Below, piece after piece: positions 15,253 through 24,096 of a stretch of 26,862 bases of DNA. Location: the NCBI GenBank assembly GCA_016839845.1, contig JAEOTL010000173.1, positions 1-26,862 on the forward strand, given 5' to 3'. Positions within the stretch are counted from its first letter, which is position 1, and the number at the start of each line of letters is the position of its first letter. This stretch comes from Promethearchaeota archaeon. Lineage in GTDB: Archaea > Asgardarchaeota > Lokiarchaeia > Sigynarchaeales > SOKP01. The notes beneath the pieces were generated by a model, which worked only from the letters and a program-made list of their open reading frames with translations, was not told where the DNA came from and searched no databases. Both the position numbers and the translations under genes were made by a program.

Positions 15253-16911
15253 ATGAGTAATGATGTTTTTACTTTTCTTGTTGGAGGTAAGGCTGGAGAA
15301 GGGGTAAAAAAAGCCGGATCTGTTGCAGCACATATATTTTCAAGTATGGGAAGGCAAGTGTTTCAAATGGATGACTACATGAGTTTAATTCGTGGAGGGC
15401 ACAATTTTTCGGTCGTAAGTACCTCCCCTAGATGGATTAGTAGCCATTACATGAATGCTAACTTGGTGGTTAATTTTGACAAACGGAGCTGTGAAACTCA
15501 CATTAACGATGTCGCAGATAATGGGATCATCATATATAATTCAGATGAGCAAGATAATGTTGATGGAATTGGGGTGCCACTTACTTCAGAAGCAGAAAAA
15601 TATCCAATGAAGAGCCTTATGTATGGTGTTGGTGCCGTAGCCGTTTTAGCGTCAACTATCGGATTTAAGCCAGAAGATATGAACCAAATTATAAAAAACG
15701 AATATCCTCGCGGTATTGAAAATAATATTGCATTCGCCAATACGATTTACGATATGGTGAAAATTGGGTGTGAAAATAAATTCCCATTAGAGAGAGGAGA
15801 TAAAAGAAGACCAATTATTACGGGTAATGAAGCGATTAGCCTTGGAGCATTAGCTGGAGGGTTGGATACATACTATGCATATCCTATGACTCCAGCATCG
15901 ACTATTTTACACACCCTAGCGCGTCAGGCAGAAAATTTCGGTATAGCAGTAGTCCATGCAGAAAGTGAGATTGGTGTTATAAATATGGCGATAGGATCTG
16001 CTGTAGCTGGAGCGAAGTCTATGGTGGGCACTAGCGGTGGTGGGTTTGCATTAATGGTTGAGGGTTACTCTCTGGCTGGAATAACCGAAACACCATTGTT
16101 AGTAGTATTATCCCAGAGACCTGGTCCGGCTACAGGTGTACCTACTTATACAGAACAAGCAGATTTATCATTTGCACTTACTGCTGGCCATGGAGATTTC
16201 TTAAGAATTGTTGCCTCTCCTGCTACTGTAGAAGAAGCGTACTATTTGACGGCTGAAATGTTGGATCATGTATGGAGATTTCAAACTCCCGGTATATTGT
16301 TGACTGAAAAACATCTTTCTGAGAGTGGAATGACTATTCAATTGGATTTAGATAAAACCACATGGGCAGAACCAGATTTGTTTAAGGGCAATGATTATAG
16401 AAGATATCAAGATAATGAAAATGGAATCTCCCCAATGCTCTTTCCTCCATCTAAAGTAGTTATAAAATGGAATAGTTATGAGCATGATGAACTCGGCATT
16501 ACCACCGAAAATGGAAAAACAATTGCCTTTATGCATGAAAAACGATATAGAAAATTTCAAACCTTTATTGACTATCTAAAGAGTAAAAAAACAGTTAACA
16601 TAATTCGAGGAGAACTTCCAACCAATATTTTTGCTTATGGCTCAACCTACATGTCTGTATTAGAAGCTCTTAGGTACGGGAAATTAAATCCTACTACTGT
16701 TCAACCTATTTATTTGAGTCCTCTTCCCGTTTGGGACTTAGAGGAATTCCAAGAACAAGAGAATATTGTGGTAGAACAGAGCATTTCAGGTCAATTTACA
16801 TCTCTCCTAAAGGAAAAAGCCGGTTTAAAAATCAGCGATACAATAAAAAAATATGATGGTCGTCCATTTGACCCAATTGAACTCTCAAACCAACTCAAGG
16901 AGGTGCTCTAA
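15253..16911 (+). CDS. korA: 2-oxoacid:ferredoxin oxidoreductase, fused gamma-alpha subunit
   Basis: The 552-residue protein begins with the gamma-type domain (about 1-185): LVGGKAGEGVKKAG, QMDDYMSLIRGGHNF. It continues with the alpha domain (about 190-552), containing YPMTPAS (the YPITPSS-type motif that contacts thiamine diphosphate), HAESEIGVINMAIGSAVAG, SGGGFALMVEGYSLAG and QRPGPATGVPT. Gamma fused to alpha plus a separate small beta subunit is the two-subunit archaeal architecture. The complex decarboxylates a 2-oxoacid oxidatively to acyl-CoA, reducing ferredoxin. 2-Oxoglutarate is the most usual substrate of this form, but the motifs do not fix specificity. A GAGGT ribosome site precedes the ATG. 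The beta gene starts immediately after the stop. Confidence 0.92.
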   Translation: MSNDVFTFLVGGKAGEGVKKAGSVAAHIFSSMGRQVFQMDDYMSLIRGGHNFSVVSTSPRWISSHYMNANLVVNFDKRSCETHINDVADNGIIIYNSDEQDNVDGIGVPLTSEAEKYPMKSLMYGVGAVAVLASTIGFKPEDMNQIIKNEYPRGIENNIAFANTIYDMVKIGCENKFPLERGDKRRPIITGNEAISLGALAGGLDTYYAYPMTPASTILHTLARQAENFGIAVVHAESEIGVINMAIGSAVAGAKSMVGTSGGGFALMVEGYSLAGITETPLLVVLSQRPGPATGVPTYTEQADLSFALTAGHGDFLRIVASPATVEEAYYLTAEMLDHVWRFQTPGILLTEKHLSESGMTIQLDLDKTTWAEPDLFKGNDYRRYQDNENGISPMLFPPSKVVIKWNSYEHDELGITTENGKTIAFMHEKRYRKFQTFIDYLKSKKTVNIIRGELPTNIFAYGSTYMSVLEALRYGKLNPTTVQPIYLSPLPVWDLEEFQEQENIVVEQSISGQFTSLLKEKAGLKISDTIKKYDGRPFDPIELSNQLKEVL

Positions 16912-16912
16912 A

Positions 16913-17755
16913 ATGGTTGAAACTCTTAAAACTCAAGCTGAAATTACGTGGTGTCCAGGATGCGGTAATTTTGCCATCCTTTCTGCAATCAGGAATGCAG
17001 TTCCATTATTAGAAAACAAGGGGATAAAAAGGGAAAATATCATGATTACTGCTGGAATTGGATGTCATGCTAAGATTTTTGATTATCTCAACCTCAGTGG
17101 TTTTTACGGGCTTCATGGAAGAAACAGTTCGAATTCAGAGGGTATTAAGATTGCCAATCCCGAATTAAAGGTAATTAATTTTTCGGGAGATGGAAATGGA
17201 ATGGGGGAGGGACTCGCACATACGATATTCGCAGCAAAAAGAAACCAAGATATGACTTTCATCCTCCACAACAATAGTGTTTACGCCCTGACTACGGGAC
17301 AATACAGCCCGTTAACAGAAAAAGGTTGGAGAGGACCTTCCACACCTCGGGGAAGTATTGAAGAACCTTTTAATGCGATATCATTAATGATTGAGGCTGG
17401 AGCTACGTTCGTGGCTAGAACTTATGCAGGGGATATAGATCATCTTACCGATATTATCATTCAAGGAGTACAACATGAGGGTTTTTCATTCATCGAAGTT
17501 ATACAACCGGCTATTACCTATCATAAATGGGAAGAATATAAGGATCATATTGGATACCTTGATAAAGAACTACAGAACAAAGAGGAAGGATTGATAAATG
17601 CAAGAAATAAAAGTAAATTTACTTTAGGAGTATTCTATCGTGGTAATAGACAAACATATCATAGGGGATTATATGGTGATCATAACCCTATACACAATAG
17701 ACTCTCAAGAGATGAAAGATTAGACAGAATTCAAAAAATTCTTGACTCTAAATAA
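16913..17755 (+). CDS. korB: 2-oxoacid:ferredoxin oxidoreductase, beta subunit
   Basis: The 280-residue protein starts MVETLKTQAEITWCPGCG. The WCPGCGNF and GIGCHAKIFDYL segments hold three of the cysteines that bind the proximal [4Fe-4S] cluster. FSGDGNGMGEGLAHTIFAAKRN with HNNSVYALTTGQ is the GDG-to-N motif that binds Mg-thiamine diphosphate. No ferredoxin domain is attached, as in other two-subunit enzymes. I chose the ATG one base after the korA stop because AAGGAGGTG stands about 7 bases upstream of it; a longer frame overlaps korA and would lack this context. Confidence 0.93.
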   Translation: MVETLKTQAEITWCPGCGNFAILSAIRNAVPLLENKGIKRENIMITAGIGCHAKIFDYLNLSGFYGLHGRNSSNSEGIKIANPELKVINFSGDGNGMGEGLAHTIFAAKRNQDMTFILHNNSVYALTTGQYSPLTEKGWRGPSTPRGSIEEPFNAISLMIEAGATFVARTYAGDIDHLTDIIIQGVQHEGFSFIEVIQPAITYHKWEEYKDHIGYLDKELQNKEEGLINARNKSKFTLGVFYRGNRQTYHRGLYGDHNPIHNRLSRDERLDRIQKILDSK

Positions 17756-17915
17756 TTTAGTTAAACAATTGTTGCTCTTAAAAGCTAAAAGTTGGAAAAA
17801 ATGTACATTTCTGTAAGCGAATAAAATTATAGATTTATAAAACAGTCAAAATTATACACTTTGGTTAAATCTAAAGAAAAAATAAATAGCTAACTAGAGT
17901 TCTTAAAAAATAGAA

Positions 17916-17928
17916 AAGGTGTATAATT
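17916..17928 (+). promoter_or_regulatory. Shine-Dalgarno site before a putative ATT start of the S9 peptidase
   Basis: AAGGTG at 17916-17921 is followed four bases later by ATT (17926-17928), which opens the frame of the downstream peptidase. The previous in-frame stop is TAG at 17911-17913, and no ATG, GTG or TTG occurs in this frame before 18055. The TTG at 17927 and GTG at 17919 are out of frame. Confidence 0.5.
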
Positions 17929-19734
17929 GTACCTATTGACATTATTGACTTACTAAAAGTTCCTATAATCTGGGATTATGATATTGATAAGAATTTTAAA
18001 ACGCTTTTATTCAACTCAAATATTACTGGCATTCCTCTGTTTTATTCTGTTCCGGTGGATATGAGTAGAGAACCAAAACAAATTAATAGTGGTAAAGAAC
18101 CTGTAATGGCCGCTAAAATCTCACCAGATGGTAGTAATTTAATTTATTTTCAAGACGAGGCAGGAAATGAAATATTTCAATTGTATCTGTTACCCACGGA
18201 AGGGGGAACTCCAAAACGATTAACAGATACCGATCAGAGAACGATTGCCATAGATTGGCATCCAAGTGGAAAAGAAATCGCTCGAAGTTATGTCTCGATG
18301 ATAGCACCCGGCATTGAAATCTTGACCTTAGAAACAGGCGAGGCAATACCATTGAAAGAACCCTCTCCTTTTACAGTGGATTTACATTACTCACCCGATG
18401 GAAAATGGTTAGCAATGACAAATATGAAAAGGCTGTTTGTCAATAGTGAAGTAATGATCATTAGTAGGGAAGATCCATCTGATGTAATCGTGTATAATAT
18501 AAGTGATAAATCAATGGAGGGTACTCCTGCATGGTCTCCTGATGGTAAGAAGTTAGCATTTTCAAGTAATGCAAGTGGGTGGAGACAGGTAGTAATACAA
18601 GATTTTCAAGGGGAAGAACAAATTTTTTTAGAGTTAGAAAAAGATGAGGAGGTTCCTACAGCGCTAGAACCGGTAATTTGGGGTTCAAGTAATGATTTAG
18701 TATATTATCTCATCAGTAAACATGCTCGAACAACATTACACTCTCACCCACTTTCGGAAAGTAGAAGTTCCGCTTTACCAGTTCCTCAAGGAACTTTAGA
18801 AACTCCTAAATTACGGAAGGACGGAAAATTTATAACGGTCTTACATTCATCAATGGTTTCTCCTCTTGGTATTTATCTCCATGAGATTGGGACTAGTAAT
18901 ACTATTCCCTTAACCTCAAGAAATTTCAACATCGACCCTTCTCGATTAAAAGAACCTCGATCAGTTTGGTATGAGTCATTTGATGGAAGAAAGATACATG
19001 CATGGTATATGCAGGCTATAGAAGCGAAAAAACCATATCCTGCTGCAATACTAGCTCACGGAGGGCCTTGGGCACAATCAAATGACTCTTGGATGGGGGG
19101 AGTTAATATGCATCTTGCGTCTCTCAATGGTATTGGCACGTTAAGTCCTAATTTTAGAGGCTCTACGGGATATGGAAAGGAATTTCAATTGCTGGATATT
19201 GAAGACCCTGGAGGGGGTGATCTTGAAGATATAATTCATGGTGTGGAGTGGTTAAAAAATCAACCAGAAATTAACGGGAATAAGATAGGGATAATGGGGG
19301 GATCGTATGGGGGATATATGACTCTAATAGCTCTTACTAAGAAACCTGAAGTTTTTGTTTCTGGAATAGCTACAGTTCCCGTTACTGATTGGGTGGATGA
19401 TTATAAATTAGCTGATGCTATGTTTAAACTCTTTGATATTACTTTATTTGGTGGGCCACCACGCGGGAAATATAAAAAGTTATATATTGATCGATCACCA
19501 ATTACTCATATTTCAAAAATCAAAGCACCAGTACTGATTATGGCTGGTAAAAAAGATTCTAGATGTCCATGGCCACCAATAGAGAAATTTATAAACAAGT
19601 TAAAAGAAATGAATCACCCACACGAACTTGCGATTGAGGAAAAAGCAGGTCACGTCTCGTCAATTTTAAATCATAGTGAAGCTATTCCCATTATGACTCA
19701 AATGCTGGAATTTGCTAAGAAAACCTTAAAATAA
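17926..19734 (+). CDS. Prolyl oligopeptidase family (S9) serine peptidase, probable ATT start
   Basis: From the ATT at 17926 the product is 602 residues; from the first canonical start, a GTG at 18055, it is 559. The N-terminal half is a WD40-like beta-propeller with repeated SPDGxxL motifs (KISPDGSNLIYF, WSPDGKKLAFSS). The C-terminal half is the alpha/beta hydrolase: GGPWAQ as oxyanion region, GGSYGGYM with nucleophile Ser460, Asp544 in GKKDSRCPW and His576 in KAGHVS, counted from ATT. The 43 upstream codons read VPIDIIDLLKVPIIWDYD and later SNITGIPLFYSVP, which is the normal first propeller blade of archaeal S9 enzymes, so the gene does not start at 18055. It hydrolyses short peptides or acyl-peptides, probably in the cytosol because no signal peptide is seen. 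Confidence 0.88.
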   Translation: MVPIDIIDLLKVPIIWDYDIDKNFKTLLFNSNITGIPLFYSVPVDMSREPKQINSGKEPVMAAKISPDGSNLIYFQDEAGNEIFQLYLLPTEGGTPKRLTDTDQRTIAIDWHPSGKEIARSYVSMIAPGIEILTLETGEAIPLKEPSPFTVDLHYSPDGKWLAMTNMKRLFVNSEVMIISREDPSDVIVYNISDKSMEGTPAWSPDGKKLAFSSNASGWRQVVIQDFQGEEQIFLELEKDEEVPTALEPVIWGSSNDLVYYLISKHARTTLHSHPLSESRSSALPVPQGTLETPKLRKDGKFITVLHSSMVSPLGIYLHEIGTSNTIPLTSRNFNIDPSRLKEPRSVWYESFDGRKIHAWYMQAIEAKKPYPAAILAHGGPWAQSNDSWMGGVNMHLASLNGIGTLSPNFRGSTGYGKEFQLLDIEDPGGGDLEDIIHGVEWLKNQPEINGNKIGIMGGSYGGYMTLIALTKKPEVFVSGIATVPVTDWVDDYKLADAMFKLFDITLFGGPPRGKYKKLYIDRSPITHISKIKAPVLIMAGKKDSRCPWPPIEKFINKLKEMNHPHELAIEEKAGHVSSILNHSEAIPIMTQMLEFAKKTLK

Positions 19735-19839
19735 GTGAAGACACCAATATTTTGCATTGGTTATTAGTAGTAGTAAAATATTAAATCAAATTAAATTAGT
19801 TTAATATAACATTATTGAATTAACTAAGGATTAAAAATA

Positions 19840-21243
19840 ATGAAGAAAAAGCATAATCGACTTAACATCATTATCTGTTTGTGTGATCAGCTTCGAGCAT
19901 TTGAAGTTGGTGCTTACGGAAATGATATAATTCGCACCCCTAACATTGACAGATTAGCTAATGAGGGAATACGGTTCGAGCATGGGGTGACGAATAATCC
20001 TCTCTGCATGCCAGCAAGATCAATAGTGCTCACAGGTCAATACAGTCGAACTTGCTGTGGACAACTGTTTAACACGGTTGCGCTTCTTCCAGAAGGTGGT
20101 TGGATTATGCCAGAGTATCCGAGGAGGGGGAGACCACATCTTAAGGACCCAACGCTTCCAGAAATCCTTCGTTCTAATGGTTATCACACTGTCGCCATTG
20201 GAAAATGGCACGTACATTCGTGGCCCCACGATGTCGGATTCGATTATTATTTAATTCCAAGAGTTTATCATGTCCACGTCGGTCAGAAATACACAGAAAA
20301 CGGCGGACCTGAATTCATCCCTGAAGGATTTACAGTAGATTTCGAAGCAGAAAGAGTGGGCAAGTTCTTGCAGACACAGAAAGATTCAGAGCAACCATTT
20401 TTCCTCTACTACAACATCTCTCCACCGCATCTACCATATTGGGATATCCCGGAACATTATCAAAAAATGTATAACCCCGAAGATATGCAAATCCGGGAGA
20501 ATGCGATAATCGAGGGTAAAATGTCTCATGACATGCCCAATTTCCGAAGTTATGTATATGATAGAAAATATTATGACTTTGGCCTTCGATTTACAGAAGA
20601 AATTTCAGAAGATTTTGATCTGAGACACTTATATGCGTTATATTATGGATCTACGACCTGGGTAGATGACACTATTGGCAAACTCCTTAAAAATATCGAA
20701 CTGGCGGGACTTGAGGAGGATACAATAGTGATTTTTTCAACTGACCACGGAGACAACTTAGGCAGTCACCGTCTGTGGCAAAAAGGCTCATTCTATCAAG
20801 AATCATCAAGAATACCTTTCATATGGCGAGTTCCCAGAAATCAGAAAGGGAAAGTTGTAACAGAACAGATCGGGTCACTTATTGACATAGCACCAACGAT
20901 TCTGGAATTTTTAGAGATTGATATCCCTCAACATATTCAGGGACAAAGTCTTGCTCCAATCATCTCAGGGGAAGCAGAAACTCTTAAAACAAACTACACT
21001 TTTATTGAATCAATGTATCAAGGTGCTGCAATACGCACACCGAAACATATTTTCGGAAAGAGATTAAATTTAGAAAATAGGCAGTTAACAAATCGTCGAA
21101 CAATATTTTATGACTTAGAGAATGATCCTTTTGAGTATGAAAACTTGGCAGAAACAAGTAAAGAAAAAGAAGTTAGAGATAAGTTAGAAGCGACTTTGGA
21201 GCGTTGGAATGCGGATACCCCATGGGGATCAACGAAATCTTAA
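19840..21243 (+). CDS. Type I sulfatase (alkaline phosphatase superfamily, CxPxR type)
   Basis: The 467-residue protein has Asp16-Gln17 in CLCDQLR as the first metal ligands, then NPLCMPARSIVLTGQ with the C-x-P-x-R signature at Cys56, Pro58 and Arg60. Cys56 would be converted to formylglycine, the catalytic nucleophile. GKWHVHSW (Lys122, His124) and STDHGDNLGSH (Asp302, His303) complete the metal and substrate site. The fold is that of arylsulfatases; phosphonate monoester hydrolases share the signature, so the ester cleaved is not certain. No export signal is visible, which suggests a cytosolic enzyme. The maturase (FGE or anSME type) is not in the window. Base composition appears slightly less AT-rich than its neighbours. 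Confidence 0.88.
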   Translation: MKKKHNRLNIIICLCDQLRAFEVGAYGNDIIRTPNIDRLANEGIRFEHGVTNNPLCMPARSIVLTGQYSRTCCGQLFNTVALLPEGGWIMPEYPRRGRPHLKDPTLPEILRSNGYHTVAIGKWHVHSWPHDVGFDYYLIPRVYHVHVGQKYTENGGPEFIPEGFTVDFEAERVGKFLQTQKDSEQPFFLYYNISPPHLPYWDIPEHYQKMYNPEDMQIRENAIIEGKMSHDMPNFRSYVYDRKYYDFGLRFTEEISEDFDLRHLYALYYGSTTWVDDTIGKLLKNIELAGLEEDTIVIFSTDHGDNLGSHRLWQKGSFYQESSRIPFIWRVPRNQKGKVVTEQIGSLIDIAPTILEFLEIDIPQHIQGQSLAPIISGEAETLKTNYTFIESMYQGAAIRTPKHIFGKRLNLENRQLTNRRTIFYDLENDPFEYENLAETSKEKEVRDKLEATLERWNADTPWGSTKS

Positions 21244-21265
21244 CTATTGTAGTAGATTTCCTTAT

Positions 21266-22624
21266 CTACTCTAAATTTATTCTTCCCATTGCCCTAAAGA
21301 GGAGGGTTTTATTGAACTCATCGTAATCATAAATCCTTCTACCATCTACTAAATTAGGGCTTTTCATATATCTCTTAAAATCGTTGGGTGTCAATTGCTT
21401 GAATTCATCCCAATCAGTAATAAGAAGGGCACACTCAGAGTTTTTTAAAGAATCTTCAATAGATTTTGCATACTTAATTTTATCTCCAATAGCTTCTTCT
21501 GCTGATTCTTTTGCCTTAGGATCATAGCCGACTATATCAGTTACATTTCTCCTCAATAGCTCGTTAATAACTCGAATACTTGGAGCTTCCCTCATATCAT
21601 CAGTTCCAGGTTTGAAAGATAGCCCAAGGAGTGTTATTTTTTTGCCTTCTAATTTCCCTATTAATCCCTCAGCAATGTCAACAATCCGTATAGCTCTAAG
21701 ATCATTTCTTTCTAATACTGCCTCTAATATTTCTGAAGTATAACCTTTAGATCTTGACCATTTTGTTATAGCGTTTACATCTTTATGAAAACAAGCTCCT
21801 CCAAATCCAACACCGGCACCAAGAAATCTATGATTAATTCTGTAGTCTAATCCTACACCTTCCATAACCTGGACAACGTCAACATTGGGAACTAATTCTG
21901 CAAGGTTCGCAAACTCATTAGCGTAAGAGATTTTGGTTGCTAAAAGACAATTATTTCCGTATTTTACTAATTCAGCACTTTCTAAGTTCATTCTCTTGAT
22001 AGGACAATTTTTTAAATGGTCCCCATAGAAGTATTCATAGAGCTCTTGAAGCATCTGTCCACTTCTTTCATCGAATTCACCAATAATAATCCTATCAGGT
22101 CGAAGAGTATCTTCAATCGACCTACCCTCCGCTAGAAACTCTGGCTGCATGCATAATCCAAAGTCTTTACCAGGTTCCTTACCAGAAACTTCTGAGATTA
22201 TTTTTCCTACCAAACTCCTTGTAGTTCCGGGTACCACGGTGGATCTTACAACAACCAGGCGATATTTATCACTATTTTTTATGGCTTCACCAATTTCTCG
22301 GGCCGTGCTCTCGATATATCCAAGGTTAATCGATTTGTCGGGGCGCATGGGTGTTCCTTGGGTGATCATTATAATATCAGTGTCTAAAACCGTTTGTATT
22401 GGATCAGTTAAACATTTTAAAAGATCAGGTTTTTCTTCTTTAATTTCAAGAAGCATCTCGGCTAACCCCTCCTCATAGAAAGGAGATATCCAGTTATTAA
22501 TCATTTCAGCTTTTTTTTGATTGTGTGTAGAAGCTAATACTTTTATATCTTTTTGAGCGAAACAAGCTGCTGAACATAAACCTATAAATCCCGTTCCTAG
22601 AATAGATACACTATATTTAAACAT
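21266..22624 (-). CDS. UDP-glucose/UDP-sugar 6-dehydrogenase
   Basis: The 452-residue protein has the three domains of the UDP-glucose/GDP-mannose dehydrogenase family. The N-terminal Rossmann fold has GTGFIG at 10-15. The central helical domain has the catalytic Cys278 in GFGGACFHKDV. The C-terminal UDP-binding domain contains LGLSFKPGTDDMREAPS. It oxidises a nucleotide sugar twice with NAD to the uronic acid, used in cell-surface glycans. GTDIIMIT-like and VRSTVVPGTT motifs are present. Specificity for UDP-glucose versus UDP-ManNAc or UDP-GlcNAc cannot be settled. An AAAGGT ribosome site precedes the ATG. It converges on the sulfatase with a 22-base gap. Confidence 0.92.
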   Translation of the reverse strand: MFKYSVSILGTGFIGLCSAACFAQKDIKVLASTHNQKKAEMINNWISPFYEEGLAEMLLEIKEEKPDLLKCLTDPIQTVLDTDIIMITQGTPMRPDKSINLGYIESTAREIGEAIKNSDKYRLVVVRSTVVPGTTRSLVGKIISEVSGKEPGKDFGLCMQPEFLAEGRSIEDTLRPDRIIIGEFDERSGQMLQELYEYFYGDHLKNCPIKRMNLESAELVKYGNNCLLATKISYANEFANLAELVPNVDVVQVMEGVGLDYRINHRFLGAGVGFGGACFHKDVNAITKWSRSKGYTSEILEAVLERNDLRAIRIVDIAEGLIGKLEGKKITLLGLSFKPGTDDMREAPSIRVINELLRRNVTDIVGYDPKAKESAEEAIGDKIKYAKSIEDSLKNSECALLITDWDEFKQLTPNDFKRYMKSPNLVDGRRIYDYDEFNKTLLFRAMGRINLE

Positions 22625-22744
22625 TTTAACCTTTATTTTAATGAATTGTAATACATATCAAGATGTGAAATTACAGTTAAACTTTTGTAAATCGTTACAT
22701 ACCTATCGAAATATCAAGAAACTAATAAGATCAGTTAGTTCTTT

Positions 22745-23980
22745 CTAAGTAGTTTTTATCTCTTTTAACAAGTTTTCTTTCATCTTTTTTGGATAAAAAC
22801 TGCCGATTGTTATTTCAGAACAATTATGAAAATGAGCAAATAATTTGACGCCTTTAGCAAAACGATATGTAAAGTTAGTGTCAACCTCTTTATTGATATA
22901 CCCTGAAATTAATTCAAGCTTTTTATCTTTCCGGTGAGCCTTTACATCGACGAATCCAACCAAATCATGGATGTCTAAAATTGGCAGACAAAAAAACCCA
23001 AATTGTCTTTTTGCTTTTGCAACATACGCTTCAAATTTATAATCAAATTCCCATATATTTTTTGAGAAATAACGATCTCGAATGATATTATCAAAAGGAG
23101 AGAGTAGTTTAACAGGTACATCATGAGGTATTTCTGGGTCTTCACTCGCTAAAGAGTTATATTCCGATTCTAAAACATAATAGGGATCCTTGAGATCTTG
23201 GACATTTATGGTCCTTAAAAGTCCTTCTTTGACACAGGTATTTAAAAATTCATTTACTCCTTGCTTTTTACCCTTCCAAACGATTCGAGGGAATATTCTA
23301 CCTAGATAGCTAACCATTTCATTAGAACTAACTACGCCTAATCCTGTTAAAATAATGTTTAATATATAGGAGGGCAGTTCACTTTTTTCTAAAGGTTCAG
23401 TACCAATATTTGCGGGAAGTACCCTTTCAGTTAAATCATAATATCTTTGAAATCCTTTTCGAAAGGAGATGAGAAGTTTTCCAGAATCAAAAAGGTATTT
23501 AAGAGCCATATTTTCTGCTTTAATATTGCCCCATCCTCCTTTTTCTGATTTCCGACTTTGTTTAAAATCTGAGCTAGAAGTCTCTCCATGCTTCTTGATA
23601 TAATCAAATACGTGATCAACTGTCTTTCTATTATCTTTTATCCAATTTTTGGTCCAGTTTCCCGGATTTTCACGGATATGTTCAAAAATCCATAAATAGA
23701 AAGGGAATTCTTCAATTGGGATTAAACATAGGGCATGAGAATAATATTCAAATAATTTTTTATCTCGTTCAAGTTCCCAAATATCTTTTTCCTTATAGGC
23801 TGGAAGACGATTATAAAGTATTAAATCATGGGAACGTGCAACCACTGAAATCGTATCGATTTGAACGTTATGAATCATTTTTATTATATCAAGGATCGAT
23901 TTTCCTGAATTTTTAGTTTTTAAGCCTTGTTTTTCCAGAATGAATTTTTGTACCTTTTCGACTGATATATTCTCTGCCAT
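22745..23980 (-). CDS. Winged-helix DNA glycosylase of the AlkZ/YcaQ (HTH_42) family
   Basis: The 411-residue protein matches the HTH_42 family: VQIDTISVVARSHDLILYNR at residues 39-58, then LFEYYSHALCLIPIEEFPFY. The catalytic-loop motif is Q-x-D (Gln40, Asp42). In this family QxQ marks AlkZ enzymes that act on specific crosslinks and QxD marks the broader YcaQ/AlkX type, which removes N7-alkylated bases and unhooks interstrand crosslinks. The later SPFDNIIRDR and the C-terminal beta-barrel region with KAHRKDKKLEL fit the tandem winged-helix and barrel architecture. The start is the first ATG; no ribosome site is visible. Confidence 0.85.
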   Translation of the reverse strand: MAENISVEKVQKFILEKQGLKTKNSGKSILDIIKMIHNVQIDTISVVARSHDLILYNRLPAYKEKDIWELERDKKLFEYYSHALCLIPIEEFPFYLWIFEHIRENPGNWTKNWIKDNRKTVDHVFDYIKKHGETSSSDFKQSRKSEKGGWGNIKAENMALKYLFDSGKLLISFRKGFQRYYDLTERVLPANIGTEPLEKSELPSYILNIILTGLGVVSSNEMVSYLGRIFPRIVWKGKKQGVNEFLNTCVKEGLLRTINVQDLKDPYYVLESEYNSLASEDPEIPHDVPVKLLSPFDNIIRDRYFSKNIWEFDYKFEAYVAKAKRQFGFFCLPILDIHDLVGFVDVKAHRKDKKLELISGYINKEVDTNFTYRFAKGVKLFAHFHNCSEITIGSFYPKKMKENLLKEIKTT

Positions 23981-24096
23981 ATTTGGTGAATGTGTAGAAG
24001 AAATATATTATTTTCTCTCTTCAAAAAAGTTTAAAACCATAAGACAATTGTATTAAATCTGTTAAAATTTGATGAAAAAAAGGAGGTTATATTAAA

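Noticed and set aside
16853..16912. A 20-codon N-terminal extension of the korB beta subunit
   Set aside because: It lies inside the korA coding end. The inner ATG has AAGGAGGTG upstream and gives the normal family N-terminus.
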